This document shows positions 9,117 through 18,317 of a stretch of 20,738 bases of DNA, piece after piece. Source of the DNA: Pelargonium nanum (lineage: Eukaryota; Streptophyta; Magnoliopsida; Geraniales; Geraniaceae). Both the position numbers and the translations under genes were made by a program. The stretch spans positions 1-20,738 of the forward strand of contig JAYMTF010001900.1 in NCBI GenBank assembly GCA_036897485.1, read 5' to 3'. Under the pieces are notes generated by a model. It was not told the DNA's origin. It was given only the letters and a program-made list of their open reading frames with translations, and searched no databases. How positions within the stretch are numbered: position 1 is the stretch's first letter; the number at the start of each line of letters is the position of its first letter.

Positions 9117-9420
9117 GAATTGACAGGAGGTGGCAGAGGCCCGAATTAAGTGTCATTAAATTCAATTGTGATACCACTGTTTTTTTGATGAGGGTAGGCT
9201 TGATTTTGGGTGGGTGGTTCAGGATTGGTTTGATAATATTTTGGGAGCGAGTAGTCAGGTTTGGGAGGCTAAAGCTTGGTCGGTCAAAAGAGAGGCTATG
9301 TTATGGGCCAATAACCAGAGACATTGAGTTGTCTTGAAATCACATACTCAATCGATTATCACTACTACTAAGGGTGGTTTAGATTTAAGTCGAGTGAGTT
9401 TGATGGTAGATAATTGTTTA
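9117..9420 (+). pseudogene. RNase H-like (RVT_3) relic, probably LINE- or host RNase H-like-derived, frameshifted
   Basis: From 9117 one frame reads RRWQRPELSVIKFNCDTT, which matches the opening of plant RVT_3/RNase H-like domains (W-x-P-P-x-x-x-x-K-x-N-x-D-G), including the first catalytic Asp in NCD. A change of frame near 9195 is needed, after which DFGWVVQDWFDNILGASS matches the following GxGxVxRDxxG strand pair. KREAMLWA then matches the AEAxAL helix carrying the catalytic Glu. A stop follows at 9334-9336, and LSRVSLMVDN resembles the next strand with its Asp. Such domains occur at the 3' end of plant LINEs and as stand-alone RNase H-like genes. With a frameshift, a stop and no reverse transcriptase nearby, this is a dead fragment; its parent class is uncertain. 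Confidence 0.6.
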
Positions 9421-10097
9421 ACGTCTAGATTTATTTTTGTTAGTGCTAATTTTTGTTTTGTTATCGCTATGCGAATCCGATTGTCTAAAAATTAATCAAA
9501 TTACTCAATTCCATGTCTAAGTCGATGTTTTGAGTACTTGATCTCCCAAACTTTATTGAGTACTAACCACGTACTTAAACGAGCGTTTGACAACATGTAA
9601 TTTGTGCTCAGCGTTTAACATTTTTTTTTTGAAATGAGCATCGAAATTGTTTGATGTGTTCAGTCAGAATTGCCCTTGGGAAATTGAAAAAATCTCAGCG
9701 GTGTCCAAGTGACGTGAAAGAATACGGCTCAACTGAGGTGTGGCCGTGGCGTGAGGATCGACACTCCTTTCTTCCATTTACACTTGACACTTCTCGGCGG
9801 CGGCACCTGCTTTCTGCTTCTTCACCGTCTTCCTGAATCTCATAATCTCATATAGGTATTTAAACTTTTCATTGTCGATTTCGTTTTTAGAACATGAATT
9901 TATATATATATATCTTCCATTCTCGTGTGCGGTGTGCCCTAATATCTCTCCCTCTCCTCAATTTATGCATATTGAAGTAGAAAGGGAATATTTAAGTGGA
10001 TAACTGATTTCTCAAATTTCTCACTCACTGTGATATGTTCAGATGCCAGTGAATGTCTTGTGAATTGTGATATCTGAGTGTTCAAATTCTCCCAAAC
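9421..10097 (+). promoter_or_regulatory. COX11 promoter and probable 5' leader
   Basis: The stretch leads into COX11. TGACGTG near 9708 is a bZIP-type ACGT word and 9900-9912 is a TA run. AG|GTATTT near 9855 and TTCAG near 10042 could bound a leader intron. Three very short upstream reading frames lie at 10035-10052, 10043-10063 and 10053-10070. The transcription start is not determinable here. Confidence 0.35.
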
Positions 10098-12873
10098 ATG
10101 TTATGGTCGAGGCTCTCGAGGAGTTCCCTACTTGCGCCTTCCCTCAAGAATATTCACCATTTCTCTCATGAATCCAGGTAATTTTTAGATTATTTGAATG
10201 GAGTTTTTTGCTGGTATATATGATTGATTTGGCAGCGAGTTTAAGGATTCTTGTAAAACTAGAAAATTATCATTCCCTCATATCTATTTAGAAATACATT
10301 GTACAGTGTAAATTAACTAGGATTTTGAGATAATTGTGAAGGAGCCACTTATATGCCTATGCAAAACGAAGATTGCTATGCCTTGTTTCTTAGGTTTTTT
10401 TTTCTAATGTAAATAAGATCTTCTTAATCTAGGTGCCTCCCTAGTGTTCTGGGGTGCTCAGGATATAACGTTATCAGAGCTAATACACGGGGTTTGAAGT
10501 TCATATGTGGATTCAGTTCAGCATCTGTCAATAAAAGCACTCAGTTTTCGCCTATTGCTTCTCGTTATGTTGGAAGCTCTTGCTCTTTGTTTGGCATTCG
10601 GCGCCAATATGCTTCTGTAGCTTCCACAGAACAGAAATCTAAAAAAATGCTTATATACCTTACAACATTGGTGTTTGCTATGGTGGGATGTAGTTACGCT
10701 GCTGTCCCTCTGTACAGAAGATTCTGTCAAGCTACTGGTTATGGGGGTACTGTTCAGCGTCGTGAGGTATAGATGAGGTTAGCTTTAGTTTTTTTTTCTT
10801 CTTCATTTTTGTTTTCCAATTACAATAAGATCTATTGCTTGTAGACTGTTGAAGAGAAGATTGCTCGGCATTCCAAAGATGGAACGGTGGCTCAAAGGTT
10901 TGATTTCATCCCCCTCTGTTTCCAATAGTAATCACTGAAATAAATTCATTTTTTGGGTTCACTTAGAGCTACTTTTAACTGCCAGAAGTAATTCTTATTT
11001 TAATTTTCTAATCGATTTGCCTTTTGATATATTTTTTTCTGTGTACAAGTCTTATTTTTTTTATGTAACCTTCCCAGAAGTTATTATCCTGTATAATCCA
11101 CAGGAATCCCCAGCTTCAAGAAGCTAATTCATTAGAAATTAGAAAACAATATTATTTGTATATGCCTACCATATGCCATAATAAAGCGATTTGTTTCAGA
11201 GAAAGACTTTTCTCTTTTAACACAGATTATTCATATGATATCAGTAGTTGAGATAAAAGGATGTGCACGCGGTGTGCAATGGGGGGATTCCATTGAAATT
11301 TTCAAAGCTGGGCATGACTATTTAAAAACTACTATGTTTTTCATGTAAATGGTGGTTTTGCAAGTTATCAATTATGAAGAAGGGGAGTGAAGAAAGGTGT
11401 ACTGGCTACACATATTAGGGTAATAGGTTTTCTTCAAGTTCAGCTCCATTTAGATCTTGGAAAACCTTCCCCATCCATGTCTTTCCCTTATTACTTTTAT
11501 CACCAACAATACATCTGATCTGTTCCACCCTATATTAGATATACTAGTAGGCAATTATGAAATATTTTCCATTTGCCGACTCATGTGTGTTTCTTTTCCC
11601 TCATGCAAGATTTCTGTTTTGATTAATAAGACATGAAATTTGCTATTTGCCATATGACTACCCCCACCCTTATGGCACTCAAGCTCACTGAAATTAAAAC
11701 TCCATCACGAGTTGGGGAGATGTTAATTGGTGTACAATATGCATCATATATTTATGTCTGAGGCTCTGAGCTTCTAGAAATCTGTAATTCAATGGACGTT
11801 GATTTAGAACCTTATCTTTTGTTTTTGCATTTAAGATTCTGATGAGTGCTTTGTCATTCCTTCAGGGAGATTATCGTGCAATTCAATGCTGATGTTGCTG
11901 ATGGAATGCCTTGGAAATTCACACCCACACAAAGAGAGGTATTCCCTTTTGCAATATAAACATGTAACTGAGCCTATTTGTGCAATATGGGGTGGTCTAA
12001 GATTTTGTTGTCCTTGGTTTTCTGTAGGTAAGGGTCAAACCTGGCGAAAGTGCTCTTGCATTTTACACTGCAGAAAATCGAAGTTCAACTCCAATAGTTG
12101 GTGTATCTACATACAATGTTACTCCAATGAAGGTACCATAGTCAGTCCTCTTTAGGAAGGTCAATATCTTGTTGGTTACTTGGTTTCATAGAATATAATT
12201 ATATGGTCAATCAATTTTTCTTTATATCATATGATATTGCACACTATTTGAAACTGAAACAGAGCTTTATGAATTGAAACAATGTATCAGTAAAAACTCA
12301 AGAAAAAATGTGAGCTTACGTATGTAGATATGAAAGAATAGCGGAAAGCTTCTAACAAGTCTATCTGATGAGTATGTTCATTATGAAGTACGGTAGAATA
12401 CAAAGTTTCTCAAGTTCAGCACTTCACTTTTTTTCGTGCCCGTCAAGTAATTGGTATTAAGGTTTCATAGATTGCTTTGGTGTAGTTGGTGGAATTCAAA
12501 TTCAGTATTATGATAGAATGGGTAGAAGTATTCAAATAATGTAGTGATCCTCAAATGATTACATTGCCCAATTTGTATTTTATTTTCCAGGCTGCAGTGT
12601 ACTTCAATAAAATACAATGTTTTTGCTTTGAGGAGCAGCGCCTTCTTCCGGGGGAGCAGGTTGACATGCCTGTGAGTAGTGTGCTCTTTTTCTTCTTTTT
12701 ACTTTTAATTTCAAATCTCGTTATCTTGGTATGATATAGTTTTTTGAATAGCATATTATTCGCATTTGCAGGTATTCTTTTATATAGATCCCGAGTTTGA
12801 AACGGATCCTAGAATGGATGGCATCAACAACATGATCTTATCCTATACATTTTTCAAGGTTTCTGAAGAATGA
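10098..12873 (+). CDS. COX11: Cytochrome c oxidase assembly protein COX11 (CtaG family), 275 aa
   Basis: Seven exons: 10098-10177, 10433-10766, 10845-10897, 11866-11938, 12028-12132, 12591-12671 and 12772-12873, totalling 828 nt with consistent phases and all GT...AG. COX11 is an inner-mitochondrial-membrane copper donor that helps build the CuB centre of COX1. Residues 1 to about 95 are Ser/Arg/Leu-rich and nearly acid-free ([10 protein letters not shown] start), a mitochondrial presequence. One membrane segment spans about 99-117. The conserved [13 protein letters not shown] follows (Cys125), then [17 protein letters not shown] (about 162-178), YTAENRS, and the copper-binding CFCF motif with Cys225 and Cys227 in [20 protein letters not shown]. 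The end is [12 protein letters not shown]...SYTFF. Length matches the family. The start is the first ATG after an in-frame TGA at 10068-10070. All three expected cysteines are kept, so the protein looks functional. Confidence 0.97.
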
Positions 12874-12928
12874 CAAAGGTGCTGCTTTTTTTAGACAGAT
12901 GGATACATCTTATGTGAAGAAACCTTCA

Positions 12929-12934
12929 AATAAA
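12929..12934 (+). terminator. COX11 poly(A) signal
   Basis: Canonical AATAAA 56 bp after the COX11 stop codon, inside TTCAAATAAAAGAG. Confidence 0.6.
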
Positions 12935-13807
12935 AGAGACACTAGCGAGAAATTTTCATTATAATTCATTTATTTATGATGTAAGGGACTATTTGGAGGG
13001 ATTTGAAAAGATTAAGTTAGGTCTAACTTCAGAATTATTAAACAATTAGACAAAAGCACCTGCGATGTACTGTTTTGTATTGTCTGATTTTTTTTGGGTG
13101 ATTTCAGAGGAAAAGTTTCAATAGCAATATGCAAAAGAACTTGCAATAATTGATTAAGCTTATGTACAAACTCATTGTTACAATGGCTATTGCAAATTCG
13201 TAATACTATTATGTCATGGTGAATAAACTAATAAAGGTGTACTTGCTACTCCTTTGCAGTGTTGTTTGTTTTAGTGTCAGCTCATATATATCTTGAGATA
13301 CAAGCATCGCATTAGTAGGTTAATTTTCGATTCATGACCTAACCAACCTCATGACCTCTCCCTCTAACCCCACATTAAGTCCTAATCTCAAAATGTAATC
13401 AAATTGCTTTGTTTGTAAACGGAATCAACAAGAAATAATTGAAAGTGGGTGCTTAACAACCTCTTATGGATACTCCTTTTTCAGCACTATTAACAGGAAA
13501 AAGACATGACATAAAACGACAACATTGATCTCTAGTTTCTTTTCTTGATATACCAAAATTATCAGCTGAATCGCCAGCAAACAAAACTTTAATAATTGAT
13601 ATATAGTTTATAGTAACTAGCTACTTGAGGGATGACAATTATTGCAAGCAATGAAGTGGAAGACTAGAACATGATCATTACTGGGTTGAAGTTAATTAAT
13701 TAAGCATGCTTATGGGTGTTTTAATAATTATTTAATTAATAGGACATGTTGTTTAATGCAAGAGGAGATTTGAAGGAAGTGGGTAGGGTCTGGTATTGCA
13801 AAAAAAT
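12935..13807. other. Intergenic region and TPX2-like gene promoter
   Basis: No gene seen. An AACGG core (13418-13422), the core of the plant mitosis-specific activator element, lies about 450 bp before the next gene's start. At about 13692-13716 is TTAATTAATTAAGCATGCTTA, containing the palindrome TAAGCATGCTTA; GCATGC-type RY words can act in plant promoters. None of this is decisive. Confidence 0.35.
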
Positions 13808-13816
13808 ATGTGTTGA
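13808..13816 (+). promoter_or_regulatory. Two-codon upstream reading frame before the TPX2-like gene
   Basis: ATG TGT TGA lies 54 bp upstream of the chosen start codon. If it is within the transcript, a minimal reading frame like this could slow or reduce initiation downstream. Transcript start is unknown. Confidence 0.35.
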
Positions 13817-13869
13817 GAGTGAGGTTTAAGCAGAAAGTTTGGTGCAAGAAAGGAGGCAAATTCCTGAAC

Positions 13870-15346
13870 ATGTTGGTGATGTGGCAACAGAAGAAGAGCA
13901 CTAATACTCAAGATAGTTACCAATCTCCAAACTCTAATTCCAACCCTTTAAATTCAGTCTACAATCACTCAGAGGCTTCAAGAAATAATAATCAGCTAGC
14001 TATAGCTCATCAGCTAAACATGGAGAAACCACATGCCAGATCTGCCCTTAAGGTTTAATTAATATGTTATATATGGTTATCTTCCTAATTTTTGTGTTTC
14101 TTCTCCTTTTCCCTCAGAAAATGATCTAAATATGTGCTCAATTTTCTCTTCTTTTCTCTTCTTTTTGTGCGGAAGTTTGTGAAAACTAGCTCGCAGTCTG
14201 CAGTTCAATGGGGATCCACTGCTAGAGAAACGGTGAGATAAGCTTGTCCCTAACAAGCTCTCTTCAACAGTTCATGGTAGAATTATAATTAGCAAGTATT
14301 CAGATTGCTCAAAATGATCTCAATAACAATAACAAGAAAGAGAAGTGAAGTTTATGAAAACATGTTCATCATTCTAACTATACATTGGATTATGTCAAAT
14401 CCTATCTTTCTTTGCATAATTCAGATCAGTGAAATGTTTAAAATCCATCTTCCTCAATTTAGCGAATTGTGGATATATAGCTTTACACATTGTATATTGT
14501 CACTTACACTACTATTCGATTTGCTATAAGGAGAAGGCTTTTTCATTATGTATGTGTTGATGCTGTGAATTGAATATTTAGCTATAGCAAATGTTCACGA
14601 GTAGCTCTATCACTATATTTCTTCTTATATATGTACAGGCCTCGGAAAAGTCTCCTACGAAAGAGAACACGAAGCCAGTAGACTTCAAGCTCCGCACCCA
14701 AGAAAGGGCCCTAAAACGCGCCATGTTCAACTACTCGGTGAGAGAGCATGCAAGCATCATCATCACATAACAAATTTAAACTTGTAATGAAGTTTCATCA
14801 TTTTTTTATTTCCTCCAAACTAATTAGCATGTTCTAAAATAACACATACATATAGGTTGCAACCAAACTTTATCTGATAGAGCGACAGAAGAAACAAGAA
14901 GAGAGGTTGCAGAAGGTATATATATGCATATATAGTAACATACTCAAAGAACTAGCAATATATATATATATACATGTTGTCCATAGTAGTGAATGATTTG
15001 CGGTTTGGAGCAGATGATAGAAGAGGAAGAGATAAGGCTGCTACGGAAGGAGATGATCCCAAGAGCTCAGTTGATGCCTATATTCGATAGACCCTTCTTT
15101 CCACAAAGGTACATAATTAAAAGATATGTACAACATACGTATATATCATCATATATCTCTTGAGGTCTCAGTTTCGAGCCTCTATATATTGTAATGTTCT
15201 AACATTTTGGCATGTTTTATAGATCAAACCGTCCTTTGACAGTTCCGAAAGAGCCATGTTTCCGAATGGTGAGCAGCAAGAGCTGCAGCTGCTCATCTTG
15301 TGCTGACCAACTCTACAGTTTTGAGGAGACAGATAATGAAGCTTGA
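13870..15346 (+). CDS. Short TPX2-domain microtubule-associated protein, 205 aa
   Basis: Six exons: 13870-14052, 14176-14232, 14639-14737, 14856-14915, 15014-15108 and 15223-15346, totalling 618 nt with consistent phases. Residues 1-80 are Ser/Asn/Gln-rich and disordered-looking. Residues about 95-178 form the TPX2 C-terminal domain: FKLRTQERALKRAMFNY, a long charged helix (RQKKQEERLQKMIEEEEIR), RKEMIPRAQLMPIFDRPFFP, and a PLTVPKEPCF end. TPX2-domain proteins bind microtubules; short plant members lack the Aurora- and importin-binding parts of full TPX2, as this one does. A cysteine cluster, CSCSSC (186-191), sits in the tail before an acidic end. The start is the first ATG after an in-frame stop at 13771-13773; ATG at 13879 is equally possible. 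The second-exon acceptor is an unusual CGGAAG. The function is cytoskeletal by family only. Confidence 0.9.
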
Positions 15347-15527
15347 AAGCCAATCCAGTAACATTAACCATATATGCATGAGAGTTTCCTTATGATCAAC
15401 TGTAGAGAATTATTTTGAGTGTGTTATAGAGGTAGCTAGGTTGTGACGATCATGATCAGATTCAGATTGGCTTGTAAATTGCTTTGAAGGAGCATGCACA
15501 ATGATTACCCACTTTTTTCTTAGTCAA

Positions 15528-15533
15528 AATAAA
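15528..15533 (+). terminator. Poly(A) signal of the TPX2-like gene
   Basis: AATAAA within GTCAAAATAAAGGAG, about 180 bp after the stop codon at 15344-15346; no competing plus-strand gene lies nearby. Confidence 0.55.
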
Positions 15534-16129
15534 GGAGAACTGAATTGTAGTGTTTTGATTACTTTGTACCGGTGAGTCAAAAAAAGACAATTCAGTTATC
15601 ATCACAAGGTGTTATAATACAATATAGTAGTAGTACAGTTTACATCATTATCATATATAGTATATATATATTATGCTTACAACATTAATGGGTCCAATAC
15701 TCAGTTGCAGTAAAGCTCTCACTTGTAATTATGTGAAATTGCAAATTCATTCATTATGTTTGTACAAAAAGTTAGGTGAAATGAATTATTGGAACACATG
15801 TTTAGAATTTGGGGAATTATTTGTACAAAAAGCCACCAATTAACGCATTTAAGGAAAATCCATGCAGCAAAAATGTGCAGTTTCCTATGCGATCCATGCT
15901 AATAGTCCTAAGATTATTTACTCAAATAACCATCTGGTCATTCACACTTCAGAGACATCCTCATCTCAATTTCAATTTGTTCCCCTGCCATTTCCTTTTT
16001 GAATCTGCGTTTACTTGTAAGATTCTTCTTCTTGGTCGCAAGATTTAGGTCCTTTTAGGATTTTAAAATTACATTTGCTGACCTAATATTAAGTAGAGGG
16101 TGATATGCCTACATGAAACAAGTTAAATG
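15534..16129. other. AT-rich intergenic stretch, no gene
   Basis: Holds a (TA)-rich run near 15655-15672 and a 13-bp direct repeat TTTGTACAAAAAG at 15759-15771 and 15820-15832. The plus-strand frame at 15809-16048 has no recognisable domain. Confidence 0.4.
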
Positions 16130-16660
16130 AGCTTAGGTTATGACGTCGTCTTGTCCACGAGTTAGAAGAACTTTCTTAGAAACGCTCTACGTCTAGAGTC
16201 CAGGGGGACTACCTGGGGGTATGGTCCTGGGAGGGTGAAGCTGGAGGCTTAAGAACTTGCTGATGAGTTCCTAGAGCTTGCACAAGAATAACACACCGTT
16301 ATGCTGAAACCCAAATGTGTGTTCGGAAAACCGTTTCAAATGTGAGTGAGAATCTACTTTATTAGGAGAATCCGAACCACACATTTCTATGGATAACTCT
16401 CCAGATAGAGAAAGTCTATGTACACTGAGATATATTCTCTTATCAATGAGTTGGTATTTATACTTACAAACAAAGCACGTCATGTATCATTATGTAGTTG
16501 GTTGTTGGTGATGTGGGGTCCTCTTCAAAGTCCATATGGGCTTGGAGTTCTAGCCTTCTGAGCGTGATGTCCACGGGTGTTGGATGAGTTTCAAGCTTTT
16601 GTATGCCCTTCAAGCATTGAGGGGTGGATTGGAGAGCCTCTACTGCTTCGAGTAGTGTAT

Positions 16661-16804
16661 AAGTGTCCCAGTGAGGTAGGAATCTTTGAAGGTGACTTAG
16701 TGAGATGGACAGTCTTGGAGGTGACCCGATGAGACGGAGAATTTAGAGGTCACCTGGTGAGGCGGAGAGTGTAGGAGGTGACCCAGAAAGACGGGGAGCT
16801 TTGA
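16661..16804. repeat. Degenerate tandem repeat, five units of about 29 bp
   Basis: Consecutive units share the core GGAGGTGACCCxGTGAGACGGAGA-like pattern. The cores, at about 16661, 16688, 16716, 16745 and 16773, read GTCCCAGTGAGG, GGTGACTTAGTGAGATGG, GGTGACCCGATGAGACGG, GGTCACCTGGTGAGGCGG and GGTGACCCAGAAAGACGG. Units differ at several positions, so the array is not recent. It lies in the putative U3 of the surrounding element. Confidence 0.7.
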
Positions 16805-17010
16805 AAACCTCTTGCAGAAACTAAGTGTTAATAAGAGATTATGAGCTCTCTTATTGAAACTATGTGTTGTGGTGCTCCTTGGGGTAAGAGGATCTCCTCC
16901 TAGAACCCCTAGAGGCTCTCCACGATGGTCTGCTTTTTCATACGAAGGGGGCTCAAGAGAGGAACTGCTGATTGACCAATGAGAAAGGAGGGAGCAGTTT
17001 ACACTTAACT

Positions 17011-17275
17011 AAGTGGTAATGTTGCAACATTCATGAAGCAACGAGAGCTCCTTTCTTAGCTTTTGGGTGGCAATGTCCCAACATTGATGGAGCAAAGAGA
17101 GCTTCTTTTGCGCTCTAGAAGCTCATTTTGTGCAGCAGGAGCTTCTTTCTTAGCTTTGTTTGGGGCCGATGTCGCGATATTGATGGAGAAAAATGGGAGC
17201 TTCTTTCTTGGCTTCTTTTTGGGAGCAACGCCGCGACATTGATGGAACGAGAGTTTCTTTTGCATTTTAGGAGCT
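17011..17275. repeat. Degenerate tandem repeat, four units of about 55-95 bp
   Basis: Each unit has a head like GTGGCAATGTCCCAACATTG followed by ATGGAGCAA-GAGAGCTTCTTT and a TTAGCTTTTGG-like end. Units begin near 17011, 17067, 17163 and 17220. The second unit is longer because it contains an extra AGAAGCTCATTTTGTGCAGCAGGAG segment, itself a partial duplication of the GAGCTTCTTT block. Minus-strand translations give recurring SINVG/SINIA-like peptides, which are by-products of the repeat. Confidence 0.65.
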
Positions 17276-17520
17276 CGGTATGGACCGTATGGTTAAGTCG
17301 GCCAAGTGTGGAGGTAAGGTGTTGGGCTGGTTCGGTCACCTTGGCGTGCCCCCTTAGGTGGTCATGGCCTTCCTTCCGCATGCCCAGGCGGGCTTCTCAC
17401 TCGGGCTTGGGAGATGTCTTCCTCCATGCAACCTTGTAGTCTCAGAGTTGCATTCAATTAATTAAAGCGTTCGAACCTTCAAAAATGGGTGCCAATATTG
17501 CGCTCGGGCGCCGTATGTCG

Positions 17521-18317
17521 TTTCATGATTTGACGAAAGAATTTAAGCGAAGAACAGAAATCAAGCACATAGTTTTTGACCTCCTGTTCTGGCATAGAGT
17601 AGCTCAATTTAATCTGTTTTTGTATTTGTTCGTTTTTAGAGAAGATCCTTCCTTTCAATGGACTTCAGTGTATTTTACCAATTGAACATATCACACCACA
17701 GTACTAAAAACAACGGACACATTAAACAGACCCTGACCAGGAATGGCAAAGAGACCAAGGTTTTTCAGCCAACTGTAGTTTTTCATATGCTAATATCAAG
17801 CAGTCATGTATCAGAAATTGGCCAACACACAACAGACTTACATATATCAATTTGCAAAATTATTGTTGGGAAGTGAAATGCTAAGATTACAAAATGAACT
17901 TAAAGCACGTAGGAAGGCAGACATGTGATGATCACCGCCTCCCGTGTTTGCTTTTGAAGACCAAAGGATAAAACTAAATGAGAAAAGCTATTCTAATACA
18001 CTTAACATCCGATGAACAACTAGAAATGGGAACATAAATTCTCCATAGTGTCTGCATCTAAGTAATACAAGCTTGTTCTGATTAAATCCATTCCTGTAGT
18101 CAATCTTCATTCAGTGCTGAACCCACGTAACCAAAATGAACATAATTCAGGAACTTGTGGCCTCAGCCAACCCCTGATTCTGTTCTTCATATATCAACCT
18201 CTGGAAGAATCGGAGACAATTTTTACCACCTTAATCAATCAATAGTCTTTTATCTACTGAAAAGCTAAAACGTAGAATGCACCATACCTTGAACATAGAA
18301 GCAAGTAATGTAACTTT
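17521..18317. other. Intergenic region and 3' UTR of the TM9SF gene
   Basis: No gene recognised. The right end is the minus-strand 3' UTR of the TM9SF gene. A possible 3' UTR intron could run from a CAAG|GTATGG donor (GT at 18287-18286) to a TTCCAG acceptor ending at 18201. The frames at 17485-17876 lack domains. Confidence 0.4.

Larger units (their letters stand above)
16130..17520 (-). mobile_element. GC-richer repeat island, probable LTR-type element remnant (solo-LTR-like or non-autonomous)
   Basis: Composition shifts from AT-rich to near-balanced over about 1.4 kb and then reverts. No protein domain is recognisable in any frame. On the minus strand a TATAAATA box (plus-strand 16455-16462) is followed about 95 bp later by AATAAA (plus-strand 16358-16363), the spacing of promoter and poly(A) signal in a plant LTR. 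Upstream of the box, the would-be U3 contains two different tandem arrays (16661-16804 and about 17011-17275), as LTR enhancer regions often do. I could not find clean TG...CA ends, a target duplication, a primer-binding site or any gag/pol sequence. It is therefore a fossil of undetermined family and old or internally deleted. An unrelated satellite-like island is the alternative. Confidence 0.45.

Noticed and set aside
15759-15832. 13-bp direct repeat TTTGTACAAAAAG, 61 bp apart, as a target-site duplication
   Set aside because: The 48 bp between copies show no element ends; likely chance in AT-rich DNA.
15809-16048. 79-codon plus-strand frame after the TPX2-like gene
   Set aside because: No domain or splice support, and it lies beyond that gene's poly(A) signal.
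17056-17439. Overlapping frames on both strands in the repeat island giving repeated peptides
   Set aside because: The peptide repeats follow from the DNA tandem array; frames break between units and no domain is present.
16113-17526. CATGAAAC / GTTTCATG inverted pair as terminal repeats of the island
   Set aside because: Only 8 bp match and similarity does not extend inward or outward.
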